The notes under the pieces are model-generated. The model was given only the letters and a program-made list of their open reading frames with translations, ran no database searches and had not been told where the DNA came from. The translations under genes were made by a program, and so were the position numbers. Below are positions 19,048 to 32,400 of a stretch of DNA of 64,000 nt, piece by piece. Within the stretch, counting starts at the first letter, position 1; each line of letters begins with the position of its first letter. Origin of the DNA: Capsicum annuum. Lineage: Eukaryota; Streptophyta; Magnoliopsida; Solanales; Solanaceae. The DNA is taken from NCBI RefSeq assembly GCF_002878395.1, contig NC_061115.1, positions 92,514,595-92,578,594 on the forward strand, in the 5' to 3' direction.

Positions 19048-21453
19048 ATAATTGAAAAAAGTTATTTTGAAATATACTTCTAAAGTAGTAAATCTGAAAT
19101 TTATTCACCTAATAGTAAATCTAAAATTTACTAAAGTAAAAGGCACATGTCATGGTAAACTTGGAGTTTACTAGTACAAATAAGTTCATAAATTGGCATG
19201 AATGATTATGACATTGCAAAGATGTGCATATTAAGTATTAAACATGTATTGGAGAACTAGAAAATTCTTCATGAGCTTTTAATGTGCTTGTTCTCATGAT
19301 AAGTTGGTTGGACCAACTAATGTTGGGATTTAATCCCTCAAAATCTGAAAAGTATAAAAAGTGAATATGGGCCCATTCACCAGTCATTTGATCTATTAAG
19401 ATGCATCGATATATGATGATCATTTGTACATTTCTTGTCAACCTGTAGTTTGACTGTCATAAAGTTGTTTGCTAAATAAAATTGAGTTCAGAGCATAACT
19501 TTCAGATTGTGTAATCTAAACAATTCATCTTGATGATAATGGTTTGGCATTGATGTCCTTTGATAAATAGCTAAACCATTACTAATGAGAATAAAGCTTT
19601 TATTTGTTGGCCTGAAATATGATATGTTGCATACACTTGTATGCATTAGACCAATAAATTATGATTATTTCTTCCCTACCAATTGGTTCAAGGTCAGGAA
19701 CAAACTATTCTATCTAATAGTTTTGATATGATGTATACGATTAATGAATAACCATGATGCACAAAGATGGATTCCACAAATAAAATGGAAGATGTATGTT
19801 AGTTTTTCTAACATAAGGGTGAGATTATAAGCGGCTATGAAATATGTTAGGAATTATCATCAGATCCTCATTTAAAAGATAGTTCAAGTAAAATGCCGAA
19901 AGCATCTCATAATTAAGCTACAAGTGCTCATATTTTTTATCTCTAAAGGACAAAGTCTATGCATAAATGAAGCGTGGTAGACCAATCGGTTCCAAATGAA
20001 ATAATTCTTATGAAGGATAAGGAGCAAATAATCACAATAAGAAGGCAATATGCTCTTGAAGAGCCTACAATATAACACTTCATGAAACCTTATGAGAGGT
20101 TAAGGCACCTGAAAATAATGATGTGATGAGATATCAAAATGTTATGTCGTATTGTGAATCAATACGAAATGATATATCATCAATATCCTTGATACATTAT
20201 TGGCGCAATATTGTGAAAAATTACGAGGATCTAAATTCTACATTTATTTAAGCATGCTGACGTAGAAATATTTATCAAGTGACATAAAAGGATGCATTTT
20301 GGTAAGCATAAAACTTATTTGATTTGCATTCCAGACAGTTGAAGATGTCACATATGAAATACTGAATATTATAACTTTACAAAAATCTATATGAAAAATC
20401 ATAAAGGATTCAAAATGCTTGAAGCATATAATGTTTCTGGGAAACTTGTTTATTATCCTTATAAGGGATAAATTGATGGTTTGAAAATCATTGAAACTCA
20501 TGGAGAGTTTTCAAAAGAAATAAGATTATTTGTTGAAATGTGAAACATACCAAATTGGATTGGTCCTAAAGTACCATATCTTATTCCAATTGGTGTACTA
20601 ATATATCTTGCAAATACTACAAGGCCTGATATAGCCTTTTCATTTAATTTCTTAGCAAGATATAGTACTCCTCCAATTAGGAGACATCGAAATAAGATCA
20701 AACACATGATCTTATTTTACTCTAAAGCTTGCATTCTCGATGTCGTTCTTGATCTTGTTGATTTTGCTGATACTGGGTACTTATCTGACACGTATAAAGA
20801 TCAATCTCAAATAAGCTATGTGTTCATATGTGGGGATACTGTCATATCTTAGAGATATAGAAATCAGTCTATTATAACCACTTCATCGAACCTTGCTGAG
20901 ATAATAGTTCTTCATGAAGCAAGCTAAGAGTATGTGTGGTTGAGATCCACGCTACATCTTATTCACAAAAAATATGGTTTGAAATATGATAAAGTACCCA
21001 TGATTTTTATAAGGATAATACAACATGCACAACACAACTTAATGGAGAACTCAAGGAGATAGAACGAAGCATATTTTGCCAAAATTTTTCTAAATACATA
21101 AGATGCAAAAAATGGTGATATTAATGTGCAACAGATTCGTTTAAGTTTCAATGTGGCTGATTTATTTATCAAGTCTCCTCCAATTGAAACTTTCAAGAAG
21201 ATGGTGCACAAGATCGAGATGCAAAAGTTCATTGATGTTTTTATTAGGGGGAGAAAATACGCGTTGTACTATTTTTCCCTTTCAAGATTTCATCCCACTG
21301 GGTTTTCTTCTAATGTTTTTAATGAGGCAGCCTAGATGTTTATTGTTAGAGATGTGTACTCTTTTTCCTTTACTTGATTTTTTTTCTACTGGGTTTTTTC
21401 TAGTAAGGTTTTAACGAGACACGTTATCAATCAATTATACATTTAAGGGGGAG
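19048..21453 (+). pseudogene. Ty1/copia pol remnant (integrase to RNase H)
   Basis: Broken + strand frames give copia pol in order. An integrase-core piece near 19366 reads EYGPIH. Near 19970, VDQSVPNEI is like the variable linker after integrase. The end of RT reads YLANTTRPDIAFSFNFLARYS near 20605. RNase H continues as FADTGYLSD near 20760 and the tail as VADLFIKSPPIETFKKM near 21150. Many stops and frame changes are present. The gag and 5' LTR are absent; the left end abuts the viral integrant. The order protease-integrase-RT-RNase H is diagnostic of copia. Confidence 0.85.
21445..21453 (+). other. Copia polypurine tract
   Basis: AAGGGGGAG immediately precedes the LTR start TGTTATAAATG. 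A similar TTAGGGGGAG lies at about 21245, just after pol, and may be a second or ancestral tract. Confidence 0.85.
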
Positions 21454-21683
21454 TGTTATAAATGTATTTACATTACAATTAATGTCTATTAAGATCTAGT
21501 TGATATCTATCAAGATTTGAAGTATCTGTCTTTTATTCAGAAACTAGGAGTATTTCCTCTATAAATAGAGGGTTTTTGTTCATTGTATCCTCAATATTAT
21601 GATCTCTCATCCCTCAAGAAAAATAAGAATTATACTCTCTATTATCTCTACTCTTCTTCTTTATTCTTTCTTGTTTTATAACA
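21454..21683 (+). repeat. Copia 3' LTR, 230 bp
   Basis: It starts TGTTATAAATG directly after the polypurine tract and ends TTTTATAACA, so the ends form the short inverted repeat TGTTATA/TATAACA. It contains a TATA box and a pyrimidine-rich 3' part, as small copia LTRs do. The next five bases are TAGAA; the other target-site copy is not in view because the 5' end is missing. Confidence 0.9.
21560..21567 (+). promoter_or_regulatory. LTR TATA box (TATAAATA)
   Basis: CTCTATAAATAGAGG lies in the middle of the copia LTR, where retrotransposon transcription starts about 30 bases downstream. Confidence 0.75.
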
Positions 21684-22440
21684 TAGAAATATTTGTGCAT
21701 GTCTTTTCCTTTTTATTTTTAAATTTAAATATGTAACTATTGTAATTTTGTATATATAAACACTTATTATTGAATAACCACTCATATAGCGTAGACTTTA
21801 ATAGTATATATAAGTATTGTGTATATGTGGTGCTAAATTATCTTAATAAGCACTAGTTTAGTAGTACATGCTTTCCACTTGTATTTCACGACAATCAAAT
21901 AAATTGTATACACAAGAAGAATAACAATATCAAAAAGTAGCAATTGATGCTAAACTAATTTCATGCATATCAAGTTTTTCTATTTGACTCTCCGAGATTC
22001 AAATTATATTTGACAGAGTCATTAACAGTAAAAGAGTACGTATAAAGCATCCACATTATCTATGGCTCTAAATCAAAGTATAATGACTGAGAATTTTGTA
22101 TCACGGATAACTGTAGTAAAATACAAAATTTAATACTATTAATTCTAAATAATTTAATGATGTAACTACGCTAACTTCACTTTATCTTAATTGGGATATT
22201 TCAGGAAAAACCTATAATATCTGTACGGTAGGGATAAGATCTGTGCGCACTTTGCTATCTCATTGAATAGAATTCCATGTTTTTGTTTTTATATAATTAA
22301 TTCTAAGATACAACTATGCATACTCAACTTTACCTGAGTCGGGATGTTTTGGAAACAACCTCTTTATCTTTGTGAGGTAGGAATAAGATACTTGTGCACT
22401 CTTCTCTCTCCTTGTGATATAAGTAAATTACCTATGAAAC
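21684..22440. other. No gene seen
   Basis: AT-rich sequence without a supported coding frame. Two similar segments (near 22150-22260 and 22300-22400, each with CTTNACxTNNxTxGGGATNTTT) look like a local degenerate duplication. Confidence 0.4.
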
Positions 22441-23083
22441 TTTGGATGGGATACATATGGTGCTCGAGGTGCTTAACAACTCCTTAATTTTAATAAAAGA
22501 TGCCACATTGATGTAAATTATCATTGAGAAGGCTCAAATTACTTTGAGAAGGTCAAAGAAGTGTAACACAGGACTCAAAAGCCCCTTGGAAGGGACATGT
22601 GCCCAAGGTACTTTGGAACTGCTTTTGATCCGCTTTTGCTTTAAGACGGGATCAAAATAGCCCTCAGTGATCCGTTTTTTGTAATGGGTCAATTTTGGGT
22701 CCTAAATGTGTAATAATTAGCCTAAACAATAAATTCTTGGCAACGAACTTATTTCTTTAGTTTTGGTTTTTATAATGAAGATATGAAAACTCTTAAGAGA
22801 GTAACAGATATCTTGGAAAATCTTTTTTTGACATTTGCTTAGAAACGGTGGTTGTAAGAGATTTTTCATTGTCTTGCGATCAACAAAAGAGATTGGGGCT
22901 TGTTGATAGATGAATTAGGGAATTTAGAGTTTGATATACTCTTTAGTTCTTAATTCACTTATCTTCTTTGTGTCTATCTATTTATCTTTATCACTATACT
23001 TTAATCCCTTTAATTTTCCGTATTTCAATTTCATTGTTTCTTCAGTTTTTGTGGTTTTTTTCTCTTATGTATTTTTGTCGTTA
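22441..23083 (+). repeat. Probable gypsy LTR (degenerate)
   Basis: Non-coding sequence has a GC-mixed first half and a T-rich end. It is followed at 23088 by a primer-binding-site-like motif and 1.2 kb later by gag-like sequence. That order suggests a 5' LTR. The ends are not fixed. The frame at 22931-23185 is a hydrophobic T-rich artefact crossing the LTR end. Confidence 0.4.
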
Positions 23084-23087
23084 CCAT

Positions 23088-23100
23088 TTAGTGTCAGAGA
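23088..23100 (+). other. Degenerate primer-binding-site-like motif
   Basis: TTAGTGTCAGAGA resembles TTGGTATCAGAGC with three or four changes, and stands where a 5' LTR would end. Supported by position more than sequence. Confidence 0.35.
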
Positions 23101-24353
23101 CGAGCTTGATTTTGTTCCTTCAAAGACAATCTTTGGTCTAGTAATCGTAAAAAATCCAAAAAAAAAGTTACTATTCATGTTTTAGGTCTTAGTTCAAATT
23201 TTTGAGTTTTCGATTTTATTGTTTTCTTGTGTTTATAGTGTTATATTTGTGTTCCCTAATATTATTAGAGTCCAAAGATAAAATATGTGATCTAAATCAG
23301 AGTTATATTGAGTCTTCTACTATCATTGGAAGCTTGGGTTGAAGAAATTTGAAGCGGATTGAAAATCTGAAGAATTTGAGATAAATCGTGTTTAGAATGA
23401 CATTATAAGGTTAAAAATGACTAGGTTCAAATTTCAACTCATTCTAAGCTAAGGAAAAAATAGTCGGAAAAGTTATCGTTCTTGGCGTTCTTGGAGAGAT
23501 TGTTATCTTCATCTTGTAAGTTCATCCAACATTGGTTGTTTGATCCAAAAAAGAAGTAATAAAAAGAGTGTAAAATTTTTTGTATTAAATCATCTCCAAA
23601 GGATTCCAAATATATTCCAAAAGAAAGTGCAAAGAGCACCACAAAAGGGGCAATTTTGACCATTCAAGTAGAGAGGGGTAGCCAACACGCTCTTGACCTG
23701 TGCCCATGGTGTGCTGCAGCTACTCTCAGCCTCCTACCGCACCTCAAGGCAGTGTGTAATCCTTCACATTTGATGTAAATGCTCTGGACATGCGTCCCAT
23801 GTGCTACAACATGCCAAGATAGTTTCTTCTGTGTTTAACATGTTGACCTCCGCTGAAGGTGTGTAGGTGTGTAACACACCTCAAACACAGATAAGCCTTT
23901 CCCAAGAACAATCCTAGTTCCAAATGCAAATTTTACACTTTAATTACTAATTTACTCAAGTTTGATTCCCTAGTTTCATTCCTTGAGTATTAAATTCATT
24001 TCTCGATTCTTAAACTATCAATAACTAGTAATTCGTCTACTAGTTTTGTTCATTAGTTCTTGAGTTTGAATTCCTTCATCGTCCGATTTCTTTCAAGATT
24101 TTCTCTTTTACATAGCGTTTTTAGTTCTTAATCCAAGTCCTAACATATTTAATTGAGTATTTAAAACAAAAATCCATTTTGGCCCTAAGTAACAATTGAC
24201 ACCTTGTGAACTACCGAAGATTTTTTTTTTTTTAAAATTGGCCTACCCAATTGTAAGGCAATCAAAAGTGTGTAACCATGAGTAATTATGAGCTTTAATT
24301 TTATTAAGGCTAATGTTTTTATTATCTTTGTTAAGTTTTTAATTATAGGACCA
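23101..24353 (+). other. Leader of a gypsy remnant; no gene seen
   Basis: No coding frame is supported. The region carries GTGTAACACACC-like text near 23870 and a poly-T run at about 24222, consistent with a decayed retroelement leader. Confidence 0.35.
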
Positions 24354-25384
24354 ATGGCTCCAGTAGACAACACTTTACAAACCATGCAAAACCACTCAAC
24401 AAATGTTATTTTAGCGGCTATTGAAACTCTCAACTGTAAAATTGATTCTGTGGATGCTAAGATAGGATTAACTGACATGAAGGTTGATTGATTGGTAGGT
24501 AGTATGTCTAATTTGGATTGATTAATGGATAGGATAAAGAAGTCCCTTGATTCCATAGAGCAAATTCAAGATGCCCAAACCCATAGGCCAAACTTGATGA
24601 TATTAGGAGGAAATAATGAGCAAGTGAGTAGGAACTATAAGATCATGAGAGGATTCAACGAAGATGAGAAGCGCTAAAGGAAATTATCCTTTGATCAAGG
24701 AAAGAACAACATGTCTCAAAGACAAGAAGAGTTGACTAATAATAATGAAGCAAGTAATTGCTTTAAAGGTGTGAACAAGGAACACTTAATTGTGGGACTT
24801 GTCAACACAAACCCCTAAATACCCACAAACCATGATACTAGCATTTTACATAGTATTAACTTTTATTATGTTCGTGTTAATGAATATATACTTCCAAAGG
24901 AGGATCCAGGAAGAGTTCCCTATGAACATATGCTTGATGATGTAATGGAGTTCTTGTCTAAGAAATCCAACTTTAGGAAGAGTGATGAAGAGATGACTCA
25001 AGGGAATAGACTTTCCAAACTCCTTTGTGATGAGACCTTCCCAAAGGAGCAAATGACCTCCCATGATGTATACCAAGGTGAAGACCATACTTCATGTGAG
25101 CTAGAAGGTAAAATTTCAATTTATTGAACTTCTCTAAACATAAAATGTCATGGTATGGCCAGTAGCCAAGTTAGAGTAGTTGGTGGTTTGCCTAAAGAGA
25201 TTTACATGAGTCTTACCTTTCTGATAATATTGGTATTTATATGTTTCATGATGATCAAGTTCTTCTTACAGGTACACAATCACTAGTTGATCCTCTTGAT
25301 GACTGAACTAATTCTTCTAATAAGATCGATTTTTATCAACCTAGTTCTAGCACCGGTGACTTGAACGAGGTGTCATTGGAAAGT
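24354..25384 (+). pseudogene. Gag-like remnant, unrecognised
   Basis: ATG at 24354 opens MAPVDNTLQTMQNHSTN..., a short coiled-coil-like segment (IETLNCKIDSVDAKI) ending at 24489. Further charged frames include a 65-codon one at 24930-25127 (MLDDVMEFLSKKSNFRKSDE...). The start resembles gag N-termini of gypsy elements, but I see no zinc knuckle or capsid core. The sequence is broken by stops and ends near 25384 against the copia RNase H of the opposite strand. Confidence 0.35.
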
Positions 25385-25740
25385 TATGAAAGTAATAAGA
25401 TTCTAGTCCTCTTATGCTGTATTGGAGTCATAGACATGTTAAGATCACTTGTCCTATCACACATCAGAGTGATAGTGTCTGAGACAATCCCAAAATCCTT
25501 TAGTTATTGTTTGATCCACAACAATTGAGCATAACAAGAAGATACATCCACATATACTGAGCTTCAGCTGTAGATAAAGCAACTGAGTTATGCTTCTTAG
25601 AACCTATGAGAATAAAGAAGAACCCTAAAAATGAGCCATTTATAAGGTGTTTTTTCTATCCTCTAAGTATCCAGCATAATGAGCTTCAGCATAGCCTATT
25701 AGATAAAAATCATCTCCAGATGGATATTATAGGACCAGGT
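25385..25740 (-). pseudogene. Copia K RNase H remnant
   Basis: Minus-strand readings include YVDVSSCYAQLLWIKQ followed by IVSDTITLMCDRTSDLNMS, which align with the conserved central and C-terminal parts of copia RNase H. Stops break the N-terminal part. The protein ends at about 25385, short of the usual C-terminus, marking truncation of the element. Confidence 0.75.
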
Positions 25741-26450
25741 TCCTTATCCTTTTAAGATACCTAATAATTCTTTTTTCAACTTTCGAATGAGACTCCTTTG
25801 GGTAAGCCTTAAATCTTGCACACATTCCCCCACTAAATAAAAAAATTTGGCCTGCTTGTAGTGAGATATAGTAGGAATCCAAAAAATCCCTCTATACATG
25901 GTCTCATTAACTAAGGGACTAAATTCTTCATTATCCATCTTTGAATTGGTTCCAACTAGAGTTTCAATTGGTTTATCATCTTCCTTATTATACTTCTTCA
26001 ATAGCTCATTGATGTATTTCTCTTGACAAATTATTGTCCCTTGAGAAGTTTTCTTGATCTGCAGGCCTAGAAATAAATTTAGTTCACCCATCAATCTTAT
26101 TTCAAATTAACTCCCCATTAGCCTTGCAAATATTTCACATAGGAATTCAGAAGTATCCCCAAAGATAATGTCATAAATATATATCTGAACAATAAGTAAT
26201 CTGCTACCTCTAGAATTTTAAAAAGTTTATCATCAATTTTCCATCTTTTAAAGCCATTTACCAGAAATTTTTTTGAGGGTCTCTCATACCAAGCCTTAGG
26301 TACTTGCTTGAACCTATAGAGAGCTTTGTCCAATTTGAGCATATGATGAGGAAAATCTGCATCTTCAAAACTTGAAGGTTGTTTGACATAGACTTCTTCC
26401 TTAAAGTTTTTATTTAGAAAAGTACTTTTGACATCCATTTATAAGAGTTT
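25741..26450 (-). pseudogene. Copia K reverse transcriptase remnant
   Basis: The frame at 26118-26438 begins MDVKSTFLNKNFKEEVYVKQP, the hallmark DVKxAFLxGxLxEEVYMxQP start of copia RT, followed by LDKALYRFKQVPKAWY. The catalytic box reads YIYDIIFG near 26190, missing the first aspartate, so it could not polymerise DNA. The frame at 25744-26094 continues MMGELNLFLGLQIKKTSQG and KYINELLKKY, the RT thumb. A frame change separates the two. Confidence 0.9.
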
Positions 26451-27242
26451 GAACTCCATATAGGCAGAAAAAGAAATAAGAATCCTAATAGCCACTATCC
26501 TTTCTACAGTGGAAAATCTCCTATCATAATTAATTCTTTTCTCCTGGTTATAGCCTTGAACAACTATCCTTGCTTTATTTTTGTTGATGGTTCTATGTTC
26601 ATCCTACTTGTTTCTGTACAACCATTTTGTCCTAATAATTGTTCTATCAACAGTTTTGGGGACCAGGTACCAGACTTTACTTCTTTCAAATTGTTGAAGC
26701 TCTTACTACATTGCATTAATCCAGTCGACAACTTTCATAGCTTCTTTCACATTTTTAGGAACAATTTAGGATAGAAATATTGAGAATGCCATGAAATTTT
26801 TGGCTTGAGATTTTGTTTGGACTCTAGATTCCAAAATTTTAGTCAGATTCTCAAGTGGATGAAAAGATTTGTACCTCCATTCGACCTTCTTAGATGAGTT
26901 CAACTAGGACCAGGTCCCTGAGAATCTTGACTAGAGTTTTCTTGTTGTTCTTCTACTGGAGTCGAGGTCTATGACTGAGATGCTGGATCACCATAACTTT
27001 CATCACTCTCATATGCATCATTTAGTTCTTGATCATTATATTCAACAATACCATCCCTTTCAACAGGAATAAGTTCTTTAATTTCTGAGTCTTCACCATC
27101 ACCTGGATTCATTAGCTTTCCTAATTCATCAAAGACCACATGCACATTTTTTTCAACTCATACAGTTCTTTTGTTGAAAACTCCACAAGCTTTTCTTATT
27201 AAGGAATAGCCCCCAAATACTGCTTCATCATTCTTGTAGTCA
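26451..27242 (-). pseudogene. Copia K integrase C-terminal and linker remnant
   Basis: Next to element A the minus strand reads FDYKNDEAVFGGYSLIRKACGVFNKRT, a copia integrase C-terminal motif. Upstream acidic, Pro/Ser-rich linker sequence (near 26900-27130) and then the conserved pre-RT region follow with several stops. Confidence 0.75.
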
Positions 27243-27247
27243 AACTA

Positions 27248-29424
27248 TGTAATGCCACAAAATTGGGTCCCGAGACGTCACATGGTGCTTAGGGTCACAA
27301 GTAACCCCAAGCTAACCCTTCTACTGGCATAACTCATAAGCAACTTAACAAAAAGTATAAATCTATACAAATCTGTCGGAAATAACTCTTTTCTGAATCT
27401 GATCGATACAAAGCTAAATTTAAAAGATTATAATTCTGCCTTTACAACCAAACTGAAATAGAATACATGAACTTCTACTGATTGTCTATGAAGCCTCTAC
27501 TATTATTGACCGTAGGTAGTCGGGTCATGAATCCTGGCTATCCCAACTCAATACGACCAAATAAAGAAAATACAACTCTATTAGTTCTGCATAACTGACC
27601 CAAGCCCTTGAATTAAAAGGACTAATCACCTGCTGACTTGATACCATGAACTGACTAGATCTGAAGGTGCATACTATACCTAGTACCTACATTCCTAAAT
27701 AATATAGCCCACATACCAATATGTGGATCAGTACCACAGAAATGTACCAAGCATATGGGGGTGCAATGCATATATAAAATAATATCTTAATATCATCACA
27801 GTTTATAAAATTATGCATGCTGGTATAAATAACTCAATTAGCTCGAATTAAATCATCAAAATCATGGATGAATAATACATGTAAAATAAATCATGTGAGT
27901 TATTACAATAAGTTCCAAATTCACTTTCTGCTCGGTTTCAACTTGTAAAGTAATCAAGTCTTAAAACAACTCTCTTTAGAACATAACATTTCAATCTTTC
28001 GGAAACAAGGAACTTTCTCACATATCATAGTTTTCAAACCGTACACACTTATCTTAGATAGAGCAGAGACACACACACACCATGGGAGTTTCTTATAACC
28101 GACATAAACCATGTGAGCTTATCATGGAGTCCAACATTTTGTCCTCTTAAGAAAGAAATCCCACATTTGAAAGGAGCGTTATACTCTTGCCAGGGAGTAT
28201 AACCTCAACTCAGTGATTACAAACTCGGCCTTAGGCCCACAACTCTCAATCCTACGGTGGCACGTAGTTCTAGAAAACTAGGGTACACTCACCCACACCT
28301 CCCATTCGGTGCTAAATACTACTCCCGTACTCAAGCTCAATCTCATTTAGGAAATCCACCTCAAAATAATCTCAAGGGCCTATAATGTAGGCCAAATCAT
28401 ATTTCTCATAATTGAATCATAATAAATTGTGGATTCCTATTTTCAACTCAAAAATTATGATGTAAATTTCAATTCAAATCTCGGTAAATAATTTGATAAA
28501 GGAAAAATCCAAATCGTAATATCATAAAAATCCAATTTCAGCCTTGACATAAATATAATGATTCCATCTTCCAAAGTATCATCTCAAATTTCATACTTGT
28601 TCAGTATCAAAACAACAATCTTTGCTTTTGGGAAATAATTATAAAATCATATCCACGACTCGACATCAAAATCTCCTAATAATTTCATCAAATATCTTTA
28701 AAACCCAAAATATAAAGATTTAATACATCAAAATCATACCTAAATTTCATACTCAACAATCTTCTCGAAAATCTTTACTTATCTCAATTAAAATATTGGA
28801 AATAAATTCATGACATAAATATCATAATTTCAACAACTCAAAATTCATATCATAAGTTCCATAAAATTATTCTCAATACTCATTTCAAATAAATTCAACA
28901 ACATCAATTCTTAATAAAAAAATATAAATCAAAATATGTATATCTCAACTCAAATCATATCAAGATAAAATATAATGCCTTCAAATACTCAATTCGTGGA
29001 TAATTACATAAACTCAAAATAAGATAAATTGGTATAAACTTCAACATAAAAATTTACGTAATCTTTATAAAAATCAAGTTTTGGTCACAAGACCAGAAGG
29101 ACTATTCTTGTTCAAACCCCACATACCTCAAATTTATGACTTTGGATGAACTTGCAATTCTAAAACACTACTCGTAAAATAATAGGTGCTTCTTGAAGAT
29201 CTCAACTTGGGAATTATGATTCCTAAATTATTTTTGAATTCCTGCGGTTGAATTTTTAGAGATCTTGAATTGTTGGTTGAAACTCATGTGTTTGATTCTA
29301 GAGAATTTTCAGATAAATGACAAAATTTTGGTCCAATGTAAGTTGAATCCTATTTTAAAGCATAATTGGAGGATGGTAAATGACAAAAATGCCCCTAAGG
29401 AAAAAATAAAGTCACATTTGTCCC
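27248..29424 (-). repeat. Element A 3' LTR (lacks its first about 450 bp)
   Basis: It begins TGTAATGCC at 27248 (the LTR 3' end on the minus strand) and matches 33512-35678 along its length, by eye with roughly one difference in ten to fifteen bases. It ends beside CCCCCTTGG, the polypurine tract in reverse. The right-hand copy extends about 450 bases further. Confidence 0.88.
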
Positions 29425-29429
29425 CCTTG
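29421..29429 (-). other. Element A polypurine tract
   Basis: In the minus strand it reads CCAAGGGGG, preceded by ATTCGAGGACGAATGTT, a context also seen in element B (ATTCGAGGATGAATGAT before its tract). This identifies the 3' end of the internal region. Confidence 0.8.
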
Positions 29430-29430
29430 G

Positions 29431-32400
29431 GAACATTCGTCCTCGAATGCCGCTAGATAGGGTAAGGATACCGAGAAACTAAAGTTGCAAAGTTGAAATA
29501 ACTTGCTCAACCAGACCTCTATCCTTCTCAACTTTGTTACACTTTGATGAATATATTTACTCATGATAAGAATAGCTATATAGCCGGATGTTTGATTAGA
29601 GAGGAGCTGAATGAGGGAAGAGTAATATCTTTGATTGAGTCTGAACTGACTTGCCTTTACTTATTATAAAGAGCTGACTCATGCTAAGAGTTCAGAATTT
29701 TCTTGATGTGCTCAAGGTGCGATTATACTTATAGATGAAGCGATAGCTTATGCAGACTTAAATCATGAGAAAAAATGAGGCTAAGATTATGCACTGAGTA
29801 TTACACTGCCTGAGTTGGAATATTTGAAAAATAAAGATCGTTCAGTGAATACTTATGAACCAAATCATGACTAGATGTTCGAATTCTGAAACTGATACCT
29901 GATACATATACTGAGCTAAATTCACAATTTTCATGGGTGTCAACAATTATTTTCTGGAATGACCGTACTTATGAAACTTCAGGTAGTAAGACCAGACGAG
30001 TTCGAAAAATGAAAAACTAAAGGAATCTATCCGTTTGATTGTTAAACTAGATTACTGGATGCTGAAACTGAATCATACACTGGGATAGAATTTTTGAAAT
30101 TTAGGCCTCACAACACCTTACATAAAAACTAGACACTTCTAAAATAATCTCTCAACCATTCTCTTCCCTTAAAGACCATACTCATTGGTTCATCTTCTAA
30201 TTCTCACATGGTCGTTGATATTTCCATCTACTCATGTCTAGTCGAAACAAAATCTTATAACCATGTTCAAGCCTAATCTCGAAGTCACAAGATATACCAC
30301 ATAACACTATATTACTAGTTTGAATTATGAATTCAACACACCCTGCATTTCACAACTTCTCATCTCTTGAAAAATTCTCATTATCACTCCAACAACCACA
30401 CTCAAACTCATACTAGACATTTACTAATGTGAAATATATACAAATATAACATTGAAGCCTACCTTCATACCCACATACACATCTCTAAACAGACACTCAT
30501 AAAGCATTTTTCTCATATTCCCTAACACCTTACTTATAACAATTTCTATGTATTATTCAATTCTTAAGATGATACATGTAAAATATTCTCGACTAACCCA
30601 GCCATACTCAAAATGTCACCTCAAAATTCTTTCAAACTTATGGACTTACATAACGCATAAAACTTCAACTAACCATGATATGTATCTAAGACTTGGCCTC
30701 GATCTTACTTCATATTTACCAACTTAGCTAAAATAAGCACACGACCATCTTTCATCAACAAGAAATATTTACTCTCTCCCCTTTAGACAACTGCTCATTA
30801 TCACCATCTCGACTAAATGATAAGGTCACTGAAAGATTAGAATATGGAGACCTAAAAACTTGAAGGGATACTGTATATAACTTGACTCTCTTTACCGAAG
30901 CCTTAGGAATAGGGTATCAAAGTATGTAAAGAAAATACAAGCTTCATGAAATATCAAAACTCAATCTTAGGGCTTAAAGCCCATGCTTCAAACTTGTGCC
31001 AAAACATCTCAAAATTTATGCTTGATAACATAAACATTCGTAGTTCATCTTAAAATTTGAAAATCTCAGAAATGTGCATGAAAATATGAACAAACTCATG
31101 AAATTTATATTCAAAGTCTCTCAAAATTCATAATCTTGTAAATAGTGATAATAGGTATGAATCCCAATTTACACTTCATGTATAAACATTTAAATTCACA
31201 GCAAAGCAACATGCTCAACATGCTTCTTGAAAATACTTCAATATCATCCAAATAATAAGATCAATAATCCCAATATCATGCTTAAACTTAATTGGGAAAA
31301 ATCTGGAAAATCACTTTATATCCATAGATATATGGAAATAGTCATGTAATTCAAGGCTTAAATCACTTATAACTTCATAAAATCCAAACATGATAATTTT
31401 GGCCTAAACCCAACTTGTAAGTCATGTAATCCTTTATAAAATTCAAATTTTTGGGGCATAAAGTATAATACATAGAGCAAAATTATGAATTGGTAATTTA
31501 CATGAAATTCTATTGAAATTGGACATAGCAAAATTCATCACTTGGGGATTTATCTTGAGACTAGTTTAACATGATATGTAATCCTTTGTTCAATGATAAT
31601 TCTTGAAGGCATTTTATCAACCACGTGGGAAGCATGGATACTTGAATTAAATTGTATGAAGTGAATTGATTTCTTGAATACATGCACTGACAAGAGAATG
31701 GGTTGGGAATCCTCTCCCCTTATATCATTCCCACACATACTGGCACTACTACAAGAATCTGAGATCCCGACTTGGTTACTTGTTCTATCATATCCCCCTT
31801 AGCTTTAAGCAATCATCATTAAGTCCATGAACTACTTAATGAACTCTAAAATGAACTTCAATCACTTTAGGGTATTGGATATAACAATACACATGACCAC
31901 TGAACTCCCATAGAATATACTAAACTTTCTTTCACTTCTACAATTATCATCTCACAAATCCCGAAACAACAAACTTAAATTCTTGTATACACTATTCAAG
32001 CCTACTAGTTCACCTTTTGTACAACTAACATTCACAATACATCAATCATTATACTCACCTTGATCACCATCTACTATTCAAACTTAGTATCTTGTTCTAG
32101 GTATGATCAACCACAATCTTCACAATTATTCTTACATGCCAATCATTCGTAAAACACTAGTCTGATAAGACCTCATAACAATAATAATCAGTTGTAATCC
32201 TATGGTCTATCATATTTACAATCCATCAACACATCCTCCTTCTACACATCATTACTATTCACTCATCTATACATCTAACTTCTTTCATATCTCTATAAGT
32301 TTCAACTAACTCCCTTTTTTTGCAATCTCAGGGACGCCTAAATTAACAATACTCATCAACCAAGTACCTTCATCAATAACCTATACTTTTCTTGCACAAC

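Noticed and set aside
22931..23185. 84-codon hydrophobic frame as a small membrane protein gene
   Set aside because: It is T-rich low-complexity sequence crossing a presumed LTR end and primer-site-like motif; the hydrophobicity follows from base composition.
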